This document shows positions 8,784-17,410 of a stretch of 64,000 bases of DNA, piece by piece. The notes beneath the pieces are model-generated. The model saw nothing but the letters and a program-made list of their open reading frames with translations. It searched no databases and was not told the origin of the DNA. The position numbers and the translations under genes are program-made. This DNA is from Thermoguttaceae bacterium (GTDB lineage Bacteria > Planctomycetota > Planctomycetia > Pirellulales > Thermoguttaceae), in contig JANXBW010000027.1 in the NCBI GenBank assembly GCA_025060325.1, positions 1-64,000 on the forward strand. The letters are read 5' to 3'. How positions within the stretch are numbered: the stretch's first letter is position 1; every line of letters begins with the position of its first letter.

Positions 8784-9527
8784 TTAGCGGCGAAGGGGTT
8801 CCCAGCCCGACCGATCCGCGGGCAATTGCCGGATATGCCCTTGAGATACCGTGCCGTCGGGAGAAGAAGGAGGGTTTAGTCGCGCGAGCCGGGATGCAAC
8901 TTCCGGTTGGGTGGGGTCGTAGCGAAGCGATTGGCGGTAGTTGTGCTCGGCTTGCGCCAAAAGCCCGGCTTGTTCGCGGATCATACCCAGGGCGGCTAGC
9001 GCCCTTGGATTTTTCGGATCAAGCTTTAGGGCCTCGATGAGCTCGTCTTCGGCGGCAGATCGGTTACCGGTTAGCCATTCTAGGCGGGCAAGTTGGACCC
9101 GTGGTTCCGCACGGTGAGGACTCCGGGCGGCCCAGCTTTCAAGGAGTTGGCGCGCCTCGGCGACCCGGCCGTCCCGGACAAGCAGCCCACAAAGTTCGTA
9201 ATAAGCAGCATCATGCTCGGGATCGCGCTCGAGGCAGGCTCGGAGAGCTTGTTCCGCTCGCGAAATAAAAATCGGATCGGCTCGCCGCTCCGCAAGCCGG
9301 GCATATGACGCCCCCAGGAGGTAGTATCCCTCGGCCGAGGGGCGGAAGGTAATTTCTCGCTCGAGGAAGTCGATGGCCCGTTCATAGTGCCCGGAGTAAT
9401 AAAGTGCATGGCCCTGGCTTAATGGGACGGGTTTTTCCGGAGTTTGGCAGGCCGAGGCGAGGACCAAAAAGACGGCCCCAACCCAAATCCATCGGTTGCG
9501 ATAAGCGCTCCCTGCACCTAGCGACAT
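8784..9527 (-). CDS. TPR-repeat lipoprotein
   Basis: A probable lipoprotein of 247 residues built of about five tetratricopeptide repeats, which mediate protein-protein contacts. From the ATG at 9527 the product has a basic start, a hydrophobic stretch (WIWVGAVFLVLASAC) and a lipobox LASAC whose Cys would be lipidated. TPR-type repeats follow, such as YYLLGASYARLAERRADP and DAAYYELCGLLVRDGRV. Two upstream starts (9545 and 9599) are in frame, and none of the three has a convincing ribosome binding site. It lies 353 bases upstream of exbB on the same strand and may be an envelope accessory of that motor. Confidence 0.72.
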   Translation of the reverse strand: MSLGAGSAYRNRWIWVGAVFLVLASACQTPEKPVPLSQGHALYYSGHYERAIDFLEREITFRPSAEGYYLLGASYARLAERRADPIFISRAEQALRACLERDPEHDAAYYELCGLLVRDGRVAEARQLLESWAARSPHRAEPRVQLARLEWLTGNRSAAEDELIEALKLDPKNPRALAALGMIREQAGLLAQAEHNYRQSLRYDPTQPEVASRLARLNPPSSPDGTVSQGHIRQLPADRSGWEPLRR

Positions 9528-9599
9528 TGTCCGTCCGTGTAACATGGAGCAGCTGCGGCCGCTTAGCCCTGCGAGATGCCTTGAGTACCCCCGATTCAT

Positions 9600-10095
9600 G
9601 AAAAGCCCGCGGGCACGATGAAAAGCCTATCCAAACGGGGGAGAAAAGTTCACAAAAATCACCAAAGCGATGACAAATAAGTCGCCAGTGCCTCAAGGAT
9701 AGTGCGACTAAGCCCTTCCGGGCAAGCGAGCTTTCAATCGGCCGGAGGTGGCCCGGTCCGATTGTTCAAGTCATGCCGGCAAAGGTTAGGTGGAAACCTG
9801 TGCTGCAAATTCCCGCCCGCTGAACATGTAGTTTAGCGATCCAAATGCTCGCTCCGGATCAAGCTAATCATTTCGCCAACGCGAACTTCGGGCGCTAGGG
9901 TACACCCCGCGGCCAATCGTGCCGCCGTATCCCTCCCGGCGCGGGAATGGCAAGCTTCGGCCACAACACTTGAGATGAAAGGGGCGGGGAAGAGTGTTAC
10001 CCCTCAATTTATTGCCGGCTCATCGTACTAACTAGGACAGGCGGTTCGCTAGGCATACTGGCGTAAAGTGCGCCTTGCTCTCCAATGGCGAACTA
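9600..10095. other. Intergenic region
   Basis: No gene, RNA or strong hairpin recognised between the TPR lipoprotein start and the aldo/keto reductase stop. Confidence 0.4.
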
Positions 10096-11010
10096 TCAAC
10101 TTGCCGCCCGGGCTTTGAGGGCCGCTTCCACGCGGGAAAGGAAATCGTCCACATCGGCTTCGGTTTCAAACCCGACGATCATCGCATCCACGCACTTTAG
10201 ACCAAGCACAAAGTTGATTGATTGGTCTAGCTTTGTCTTGTCGTTGGAGAATGCCCCTTCGCCAACGATTTTCATGCCGATGACCCCAGCACCGCCAGCG
10301 TGGATTTTTTCCACGACCGGTACGACTCGATCCGCCGAGGCATCCATTTTTTCGCCAAACGGATTAATCCGCACGTGAACAACATCCACCCATGGCTGTC
10401 CCACGACGGCTTCCAAGGCGGTAAAGCCGTGGATAGACACGCCGTGGGCACGGATGAGTTTTTGTTCCTTAAGTCTCTCCAGGATCTCCATTTGCCTTTT
10501 CATCTGGGCTGGCCAATCAGGCCGCATCATGCAATGGATTTGCACCAAGTCGATGTAGTCGGTGCCGAGCTCTTTAAGGAAGCGTTTGACGGCCACATCG
10601 GCATCGGGGCGATCCGGTTCCGGCAATCCCTGTGGATGAAACCAGATCTTTGTCGACAACACGTACGACTCGCGAGGTTTATCCTTAAGTGCCCGGGCAA
10701 AAAACTGGTGGGACCCGTAAAGGTCGGCATGGTCAAAAAAGCGGATGCCTCTTTCGTAGGCATGGCGGATGACTCGCTCGGCATGGTCAAGTCCCCGGCG
10801 GGAGAGGTTTGACTGACGATTCCATGCCCGCATGCCAAATCCCATTCCCACCCGGGTGACGCGGAGGTCCCTCCCAAGCGGCACTTCCGCTACCGGGTTG
10901 AGGGAATCGCCTTGCCCCGTGGGCACCTGGGCCTCTGCCAGGCCCACGGCCCACGCCCCCGAAACCCCAATCACCGCGGTGCCGAGGAACTCTCGTCGTT
11001 TGACTTGCAT
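10096..11010 (-). CDS. Tat-exported aldo/keto reductase
   Basis: A 304-residue NAD(P)H-dependent oxidoreductase with an AKR TIM barrel. It starts with a twin-arginine signal (KRREFLGTAVIG, then a hydrophobic stretch ending ...LAEAQ), so it is probably folded with cofactor before export. The catalytic tetrad is visible: Asp and Tyr in FFDHADLYGSHQFF, Lys in VLSTKIW and His in VQIHCM. The ATG at 11010 has AAGGAG eight bases upstream. Such Tat-exported AKRs are frequent in planctomycetes; the substrate is unknown. Two GTCGACAA-containing sites occur here, one inside the gene (10650-10659) and one about 67 bases upstream. Confidence 0.85.
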   Translation of the reverse strand: MQVKRREFLGTAVIGVSGAWAVGLAEAQVPTGQGDSLNPVAEVPLGRDLRVTRVGMGFGMRAWNRQSNLSRRGLDHAERVIRHAYERGIRFFDHADLYGSHQFFARALKDKPRESYVLSTKIWFHPQGLPEPDRPDADVAVKRFLKELGTDYIDLVQIHCMMRPDWPAQMKRQMEILERLKEQKLIRAHGVSIHGFTALEAVVGQPWVDVVHVRINPFGEKMDASADRVVPVVEKIHAGGAGVIGMKIVGEGAFSNDKTKLDQSINFVLGLKCVDAMIVGFETEADVDDFLSRVEAALKARAAS

Positions 11011-11076
11011 GGAAGATACTCCTTCTCAATGAAAGTCATCTTTTCCTTTGTGTTATGTGGATAAAGCCATCGGATC

Positions 11077-11086
11077 TGTCGACAAT
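11077..11086. promoter_or_regulatory. Near copy of the TTGTCGACAA palindrome upstream of the aldo/keto reductase
   Basis: TGTCGACA at 11077-11084, followed by A, gives a one-mismatch copy (CTGTCGACAA) of the palindrome seen at 8534, 22405 and 25397. It lies 67 bases before the start codon at 11010. Confidence 0.3.
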
Positions 11087-11177
11087 TTTCTCGTGGCCGG
11101 GTGAATTGCCCCTTCAAACCCCCGCTTGGATGTGCCGGGAGCAGGGCGTGAGCGTCAACCGGATTTTACGCCCTTAA

Positions 11178-11190
11178 GCCCCGCCGGGGC
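11178..11190 (-). terminator. Hairpin downstream of the ABM monooxygenase gene
   Basis: GCCCC and GGGGC pair over 5 bp around a 3-base loop, about 55 bases past the stop of the minus-strand gene at 11244. On the minus strand it is followed by TTAAGGGCG, so there is no proper T tract. It is a weak terminator candidate. Confidence 0.3.
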
Positions 11191-11243
11191 GAGGGGCGAT
11201 CCCTCAGGTTTTGCCGATTGTTTTCTCGGGAGCTAATGATCAA

Positions 11244-11555
11244 TTATTCAAGTGGCTTGAGGATGTAAAGGCCTACTTCTTCGACAAAGGGTTTGACCGC
11301 CCGGCGGTACTCGATCATGTGGGGCGCGACAAGATGCCTTTCCAGGTCGGGTAGCGATTCCCATTTCTCCAGCACGTAGATTGTGTGGGGATCGCTGCCG
11401 ATTTGCGTGGGGATAGAGGTGGGCAGGGCCTCGAGCGGACCATATTCGATGCATCCTTTTTCCGCCCGAACCAAAGGAACAATTCGGCGAAACTGCTCGA
11501 GGAATTGTTCGCGACTGTCGGGACGGAGTTTAATGCACGCCAATACGGCAATCAC
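11244..11555 (-). CDS. Antibiotic-biosynthesis-monooxygenase (ABM/YgiN-like) domain protein
   Basis: A small cytoplasmic protein of 103 residues with one ferredoxin-like ABM domain: VIAVLACIKLRPDSREQF at the start, then GCIEYGPLEAL and YVLEKWESLPDLERHL. Such proteins act as quinol or heme-type monooxygenases or as orphan dimeric domains. The GTG at 11555 is preferred: GGAGG lies eight bases upstream and the product then begins exactly at the domain. A longer in-frame start at 11699 would add 48 residues without domain character. It follows the MFS gene on the same strand and may be in one operon. Confidence 0.8.
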   Translation of the reverse strand: MIAVLACIKLRPDSREQFLEQFRRIVPLVRAEKGCIEYGPLEALPTSIPTQIGSDPHTIYVLEKWESLPDLERHLVAPHMIEYRRAVKPFVEEVGLYILKPLE

Positions 11556-11720
11556 TGGCACAGCCTCCAGACCGCGACTCTCAGGACAATTTTCGTCTAC
11601 AGGCTTGCCGGAATGATGCTGGAGCACATTCCCGTCCGGTGGCGACGGAAGCCGGACTTGCCGGCCCAAGCGAGCAGCCGGCATTCCCTTATAAGTCAAC
11701 GCTCCCCAAGGCTCGGAGGT

Positions 11721-13079
11721 TTATTCCGGCAGAGGCTTATCTTTTGTTTCCGGCGCCGCTGGCAGGGCCAATAGTCCGGCCAAATAGATAAAAGCAACGC
11801 TTACTGTCGCCCAGCGGAAAGGCTCCGTAAATCCCAGGGAAGTAAAGAGCACCGTTAGGGTTCCCATAAAGAATACGCCGGCAGCCGTGAGGTAGCGCGC
11901 CACGTTGTAACAGAATCCGGTGCCAGTGCTTCGCAGTCGCGTGGGATAGAGTTCCGGCAAATAGATGGCGTAGCCACCAAAGGGGGCCAAGGTGGCAAAA
12001 CCAAGGAGGGGAGTAGCGATGTATATTTGCCATTCCCGATTCATCAACCCAAAGATGCCGCTCGTGACAAGGAAAGCCAGGATGAACGACAGGGCGAAGG
12101 CCTTTCGCCGCCCAATATGTGCGGTAATCCACGTAAACGCAAGGATGCCGAAAAATGCCCCAACATCTTGAAGGGCAGTCGCGATGGCGCTAACGCGATC
12201 CTGATGTTCCTTGGTGGCATTGGCTAGAACATTGCCGCGGATTAACTCTGGGCTCCAAAAACCGATGGCCCACAGGCCTACAGCGCCCACCAGCACAAAC
12301 CATACTCCCACCAGGGTGTTCCGTCGCCAACGCGGATCGGCCCACATTTCCCGCCAGCTTCCCAATTTGGTCGTGGGCGTGCCGGCACGGGCAGCTTCTT
12401 TGGCTGCCTGGCGGGCAGCCACCCAAGCCTGCGGCTCGCGAATAGTAGTCATAATCAACACTACCAAGAGCGCCGGAAGCACCCCCACGCCGAACATTAA
12501 CCGCCAGCCGTGCACAGCTCCGTCCGGCAGAAAGTTCAAGCCAAGCTGAAGGCTCACAGGCAAGAGGGCAAACCCTACAAGCGAGCCGGTGATATTCCCC
12601 ACCGCCGACAAGGCTTGAAGGAGACCCAAGGCATGTGGCCGAGCGCGGTCGGGCATCTCCTCGGCCACCAAAGTGACCGCGGCGGCAAATGCTCCTCCCA
12701 CCCCCAGGCCCGTCAAGAACCGGTACAAAGTGAAGTCCCACCAGCTGAGGGACAATCCGGACAAACCCGTAAACAGGGAATACGTGCCCACAGTCAACAT
12801 AAGTGTTTTTGCCCGGCCCAACCGGTCGCCTAGTGTGCCGAAAATAAGTCCCCCCGTAGCCCAGCCGATGAGCATCATCGCCGTGGCGATGCTCCCATAG
12901 AAACGAACATTGGCCGGCGTGGCTTGGGCACCCAAGAGCTCTTCCAAAGCGCGACTGCGGCCCAACACGAAAAGCCGCTGATCCATCGTGTCGAAAAGCC
13001 ACCCCAAGGTGGCCACGATCAACACCCACCACTGATAAGCCGTCAACTGTTGGTACCAACGTTCTCTGGTGGTGCTCAT
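11721..13079 (-). CDS. Major facilitator superfamily transporter
   Basis: A 452-residue inner-membrane carrier with 12 predicted spans. The MFS signature after span 2 is FGTLGDRLGRAKTL. The middle of the N-half has RFLTGLGVGGAFAAAVTLVA and the C-half has YLPELYPTRLRSTGTGF. These match the sugar/aromatic-acid-type branches of the superfamily; the substrate cannot be read from the sequence. The ATG at 13079 has GAGGAG six bases upstream. The ABM gene follows downstream in the same direction. Confidence 0.87.
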   Translation of the reverse strand: MSTTRERWYQQLTAYQWWVLIVATLGWLFDTMDQRLFVLGRSRALEELLGAQATPANVRFYGSIATAMMLIGWATGGLIFGTLGDRLGRAKTLMLTVGTYSLFTGLSGLSLSWWDFTLYRFLTGLGVGGAFAAAVTLVAEEMPDRARPHALGLLQALSAVGNITGSLVGFALLPVSLQLGLNFLPDGAVHGWRLMFGVGVLPALLVVLIMTTIREPQAWVAARQAAKEAARAGTPTTKLGSWREMWADPRWRRNTLVGVWFVLVGAVGLWAIGFWSPELIRGNVLANATKEHQDRVSAIATALQDVGAFFGILAFTWITAHIGRRKAFALSFILAFLVTSGIFGLMNREWQIYIATPLLGFATLAPFGGYAIYLPELYPTRLRSTGTGFCYNVARYLTAAGVFFMGTLTVLFTSLGFTEPFRWATVSVAFIYLAGLLALPAAPETKDKPLPE

Positions 13080-13971
13080 GTCGGCTCCTCAAAAATATCA
13101 ACAAAAACCGTCCGTTGGCCTTCCCCGTACCGAGGGAAACGAACTTCCCAAAAAGTTACTTAAAGTTGTCCCGGAAAGCAAATGCCCGCCCCCGGCAGGT
13201 AGAAGGGACGAACCGGCTAGGACCCCCATCTGGCCGCGCGAAAGAGAATCGGTTTCGCCAGCAATGCCGGTTCGTCGGCAGCCGTTTTGGGCGGGCACGA
13301 GCAGTTCTCCCCGAAGGGCAGTTTAGCTTTTTAGCCCGGTGGCAAAGCGACCGCTGGGGCATAAGGCGAACGGCCGGGGCGTGCCAACCACAGTCTGGGT
13401 GAAAAGCGGATTATGCCGCCACGGCATGAGGTCTGTGATGTGGAAGGGTTCCTTTCTTCCCGGCGGAAACGAGCCGGTTGGCCCGGCCGACTGTCCGCCA
13501 AAGAGAGGCGGAGGCGGTTTTAGATGTCGCGATGCTCCCTGGTTGGAGCTTGGAGACCCTCCGGGCTTGCAATCCGGGGATAGGTGGTGACGACGGTGAT
13601 TGCTTTTAGTGCGTTGGGACCTAGGGGCTTACCATTCGGGGAAAAACGCTGACCATCCTCCGTGCTTTTCACCTGGGCCTCATGGGCCCGATTGCGCAAC
13701 GATATCCCGAGAACTTCCCCCATAGACGCAGCATCGCCCCACGCTACGAAGAAGGAGGACTGGCTAGTTGGACGTGATGGCCGGGTTTTGCCCGCCCGTG
13801 GGCCCGGTAAGGGTGTTAAGATGCCTCCCGCCTGCCTGAGATGGCTGCCGGTTTGAGTCTCATCGAAACGGCCGACCACCGTCTCTTCGGTCCAATAGCT
13901 TGTCCCGTGGTTGCGCCACAGGTAGTGAACAAATTCACGAATTGCCATCCGGGATGGGCAAGCTGCCAGGA
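13080..13971. other. 892-base gene-poor region
   Basis: No recognisable gene. A minus-strand frame could run from an ATG at 13948 to 13520 (142 codons) just after trpD, but it lacks a ribosome binding site and any known domain. Small hairpins are at 13413-13427 (ATGCCG/CGGCAT) and 13495-13511 (CCGCC/GGCGG, followed by AGGCGGTTTTA). The region may be decayed coding sequence or a spacer. Confidence 0.35.
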
Positions 13972-15042
13972 CTAGTTGAAAAAACCCTCCAGTTGACAAA
14001 TACGCCTTGCCTCTTCGCCGGTTGAAGCGTGGGAACAGCGGATCCACAGATCAAGCAAGCGTTTGGCTCGGCCGGAGTCGATGGCCTGTTCCGCTTTTTT
14101 TATCCCCTCCGGCAGCTCGCTAACTTGGCCGACCAGTCGAAGGACCGCCGCCGAATTGGCAAGCACCACATGTCGGGCAGGAACCAGCTTGCCGGAGAGG
14201 ACATCGCGGATGACTCTGGCGCTTTCCGCAGCATCCTGGACGGTAATTTCCCGCCGGCTTACAGTTGGTAAGCCCCAGTCGCCAGGTGACAAAGTAAATT
14301 CGCTGGTCCCCGCCGGGGTAGTTTCGCTGACTAAGTTGACACCTTCCAGGCCTAACTCGTCAAGCCCCTCACTATTGTGGACGACCCAAGTGCGCGTGGT
14401 TCCAAGGCGGCGGATGACCTCCGCCAGCTTGGGGCGATGTTCCGGCCGACCAACTCCGAGGAGCTGAAAAGCAACACCGGCGGGATTAACCAGCGGACCA
14501 AGGAGATTGAAGATGGTGGGAAATCCTAGCTTCTGCCTGACCGGTGCTACCTGCTTCATTGCCGGATGAAACCGTGGGGCAAAGCAAAAGCAAATTCCCA
14601 GGCACTCTAAGCACGCGTAGACGACCGGAAGTGGAGGTTCGATGTTGACGCCAAGCTCACGGAGTACGTCGGCCGAGCCGCTGCGACTTGTTACTGAGCG
14701 ATTGCCATGTTTAGCTACAGGCACGCCGGCTGCTGCAACGACAATGGCCGTGGCTGTGCTGACGTTAAACGTGCCGGCCCGATCGCCGCCTGTACCAACC
14801 ACATCCACAATGTCGGAACGGTTTGTCTCCAGGCGAACCATTGCCTCCCGAAGGGCTTGTGCCGCACCGACGATTTCGCAGACGGCCTCGCCTTTGCGCG
14901 CAAGCGCAGTAAGAAGCCGCGCCACTGTTTCCTCGGCGATATTTTCCCGGAGGATCGCTCCGATGGCCTCCCGCATGATTTCTTCGGGGATATCCCGGCC
15001 TGATTCGGCCAGGTGGATAGCTTCGCTGACTGCGTGTCGCAT
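13972..15042 (-). CDS. trpD: Anthranilate phosphoribosyltransferase
   Basis: Second step of tryptophan synthesis: anthranilate plus PRPP gives phosphoribosyl-anthranilate. The 356-residue product has the full TrpD pattern: VVGTGGDRAGTFNVSTATA with the PRPP-binding GTGGD at 83-87, and KHGNRSVTSRSGSADVLREL with KHGNR at 111-115. Downstream it has NLLGPLVNP and VVHNSEGLDELG. The ATG at 15042 has no strong ribosome binding site. No other trp gene is nearby, so the pathway is dispersed in this genome. Confidence 0.95.
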   Translation of the reverse strand: MRHAVSEAIHLAESGRDIPEEIMREAIGAILRENIAEETVARLLTALARKGEAVCEIVGAAQALREAMVRLETNRSDIVDVVGTGGDRAGTFNVSTATAIVVAAAGVPVAKHGNRSVTSRSGSADVLRELGVNIEPPLPVVYACLECLGICFCFAPRFHPAMKQVAPVRQKLGFPTIFNLLGPLVNPAGVAFQLLGVGRPEHRPKLAEVIRRLGTTRTWVVHNSEGLDELGLEGVNLVSETTPAGTSEFTLSPGDWGLPTVSRREITVQDAAESARVIRDVLSGKLVPARHVVLANSAAVLRLVGQVSELPEGIKKAEQAIDSGRAKRLLDLWIRCSHASTGEEARRICQLEGFFN

Positions 15043-15198
15043 CGCTGATTGGCCCGGTTTTTGATTGTCAACAGAAATCCCGTACTTGACAGAGGACCAA
15101 GCAACGCCTAACCCGGCCGAGCATCCGCCAAACTAGTCCTGCAAGTTACTTCCTCCCTCTTGCCCGTTACTCCACCCAGCGGAGTTGGCAATCGGTTG

Positions 15199-16587
15199 CT
15201 ATCGTTCCGGCACGACCCGCTCGACTTTTTGGGTGATGGCTCCTTCCACGTGGCGAAGGAGAAGTGGTTCGCGAGGAAATCGCTTCCACTCCTCCTCGGA
15301 AGCCACCAGCCTTAGCCCGTCCACGGTAAGCCCTCGAACATGGGCAAGTACTACCCAGCCGGGCAGGCGAGCAAATTCCGTGTCGCGTTGATTGGAGAGT
15401 GTCCGCCGGCCGCCAATGTGTTTGCGACGTTTGCTCCAATCCCACGAATCTTTGACATAAAAAGTCATGTTGCGAATTGTCAACTGCTCGACCGGACTTT
15501 CGGGCATGCCCTGCACCAGAACACCAAAGCCGCTTCGAATGACTACATCCTCCAGCTGGATCGAGCGGATCTTACCCACCGGCGAGTCGGCATGACGCCG
15601 CTCGATGTCCATAAACACGGGGAAAATGGCATTCTCCACAGTGAACCGCCCTTGTGGCCGGTAGTTTTCAATCTGAATGCGCCGGTAGCGGACGTCTTCT
15701 ACTGTGGCCCCATCTTTTACGTAAATCCCAATCCCGACCGTGCTATTACGGATTGTGCAATCGCGGAACTCAATGTTTCGAAAATCTCCGGAGGACTCCG
15801 TGCCGATTTTGATGGCGGTGGCAATTGTCTCCAAGGTGCAATCCCAGACTTGGACGTCTTCGCAGGGCTGCTTGTCTGCCGTTTTGAGCACGACGCAATC
15901 ATCGCCCGCGACGATATCGCAGCCGCGGATTCTCACTTTGCGGCAGGAGACGGGGTCGATTCCGTCGGAATTAGTATGGAGGTATTCATTACGGATAGTC
16001 ACCTCTTCGACGAGTACGTCTTCGCAGAAGCGGAATGTCAGCGTCCAGGTATCGCTCAGTTCAAAGCGAACTTTTGCTACACGGACATTTTGGCAGTTTT
16101 CAAAGAGGGCGATGCCGGCCCGAAAAGCTGGCATTTGGGCATCGCTTCGATCGGCAAGTCGGCCAAGCGGTCCTTCGCCAATCCCTACAATTGTTCCCTC
16201 GCCCACAAGTGCCACATCCCGAGCGTTTTCCGCCAGGAGGAGATAACGCCGTGCCGGGTAGTGAGCCGGATCCCTGCTTTGGCGGATGACCGCTCCTTTT
16301 TCCACGCGGAGGGTGCAGCCGGTAAAAAGCCGAATTGTCCCGCAGAGATAATTGCCAGCCGGAACCACTATCACCCCACCACCTGCCGCATGGGCCTGGG
16401 CAATGGCGCGGTTAAAGGCCTCCGTGTCCAGGCTGATACCATCGCCGACGGCTCCAAAGTCACGGACATTCCACTGGCCAGCCTCAGCCGGTTGAGCTTG
16501 GAGAGTTTCCAAGAGGAAAAAGAGTGCTATCGCACCTACGAAGTTTTCCCACCGGACACTTGCCAATCGGGGATAATCTCGTCGCAT
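15199..16587 (-). CDS. Secreted glycoside hydrolase family 28-like protein (polygalacturonase-related)
   Basis: A 462-residue right-handed beta-helix protein with an N-terminal signal/anchor region (about 15-36, ...LFFLLETLQAQPAEAG). It opens like many GH28/pectate-lyase-3 proteins (NVRDFGAVGDGISLDTEAFN). The active-site motifs NSDGID (206-211) and AGDD (227-230) carry the expected acidic residues. The usual GHG motif is not visible, and that region reads AIKIGTESSGDF instead. It probably cleaves galacturonide or a related polyuronide, but specificity is open. The ATG at 16587 has GGGAGG seven bases upstream. Confidence 0.8.
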   Translation of the reverse strand: MRRDYPRLASVRWENFVGAIALFFLLETLQAQPAEAGQWNVRDFGAVGDGISLDTEAFNRAIAQAHAAGGGVIVVPAGNYLCGTIRLFTGCTLRVEKGAVIRQSRDPAHYPARRYLLLAENARDVALVGEGTIVGIGEGPLGRLADRSDAQMPAFRAGIALFENCQNVRVAKVRFELSDTWTLTFRFCEDVLVEEVTIRNEYLHTNSDGIDPVSCRKVRIRGCDIVAGDDCVVLKTADKQPCEDVQVWDCTLETIATAIKIGTESSGDFRNIEFRDCTIRNSTVGIGIYVKDGATVEDVRYRRIQIENYRPQGRFTVENAIFPVFMDIERRHADSPVGKIRSIQLEDVVIRSGFGVLVQGMPESPVEQLTIRNMTFYVKDSWDWSKRRKHIGGRRTLSNQRDTEFARLPGWVVLAHVRGLTVDGLRLVASEEEWKRFPREPLLLRHVEGAITQKVERVVPER

Positions 16588-17410
16588 TCCGATCCTCCCA
16601 ATTCCAGCTGCAAACGAAAGACAAGTCGCAGGCCTACGAACTCGGCTTGTAAGCTCGCTGGCTGGTGGTCGAGGCTCTTCTACCTTCGGCCACGGGTCTT
16701 TTGACGCGGGTTCCGCCGATTATTTCCTTTAAGCCCCGCGCTGCTGCGGAAACTCAACCGGGCCTTGATCGCGGCGGGAGGGATTAACCCGGCTGACTAT
16801 TGTCTCCACTATGGAAGATCTGGCGTGTGGCTAAACAAGTTGGCGGAAGTCGTCCCGGCGGGGGCTTTTAAGGGAGCAAGCCTTCCGGCTCACTCCCGCC
16901 CGGCTTTTTAAGCTATCCGCGGCTGGGGGACTGAGCAATCGGACAGCGAGAAGTTAGGTTGGGCTTGGCCAGGCGGAATCAGTTTGGCAGCAGTTGTGCT
17001 GGTGTGGGCGAAGGGTATTATTTACCGAGGGCAGCTACTTGGTATGGTTTTGCCGCCCCAAAAGGTGTGGACCTTTGCATCGGACGATTGAGCGCCTAAG
17101 CGGCTAAGCAAATGACCCGGAAGCCGCTTGGTTGTCGCCAAGAAGTTTGCGATGGTTCGCCCCGGCCGGCAGGTGGTTTCCGGTTGGATAGGGCAATGGG
17201 GTAAATTTGGCTCTCGAGCAAGCACCGTGTTATTGGGTGCAAGCTTTAGGGGCAAGTCGACAGAACGGGTACTGTTCCGGTTGAAGTTCTAAGGTCGCGA
17301 CTAAACTGCGAGGTCTCTCGGCCGGTGTTTCCCAAAATAAGCCAGGTAAGGCGAAAAAATTGTGCGGGCTACTCCGCTTGTTAGGTCACCTCGGTGTAGG
17401 GACATTTCTG
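16588..17410. other. Divergent intergenic region of 823 bases
   Basis: Lies between the GH28 gene (-) and the NfeD gene (+) and must hold both promoters, which I cannot place. A hairpin GGGAG/CTCCC (16872-16897) with an inner AGCC/GGCT stem is followed by GCCCGGCTTTTT. It is terminator-like but oriented away from any nearby gene end. Confidence 0.4.

Noticed and set aside
13520-13948. Minus-strand frame of 142 codons after trpD
   Set aside because: No ribosome binding site, no known domain and irregular composition. It could be an unknown gene, but the evidence is too weak.
15340-16704. 454-codon plus-strand open frame
   Set aside because: Antisense to the GH28-like gene, whose motifs and ribosome binding site are convincing; no recognisable content of its own.
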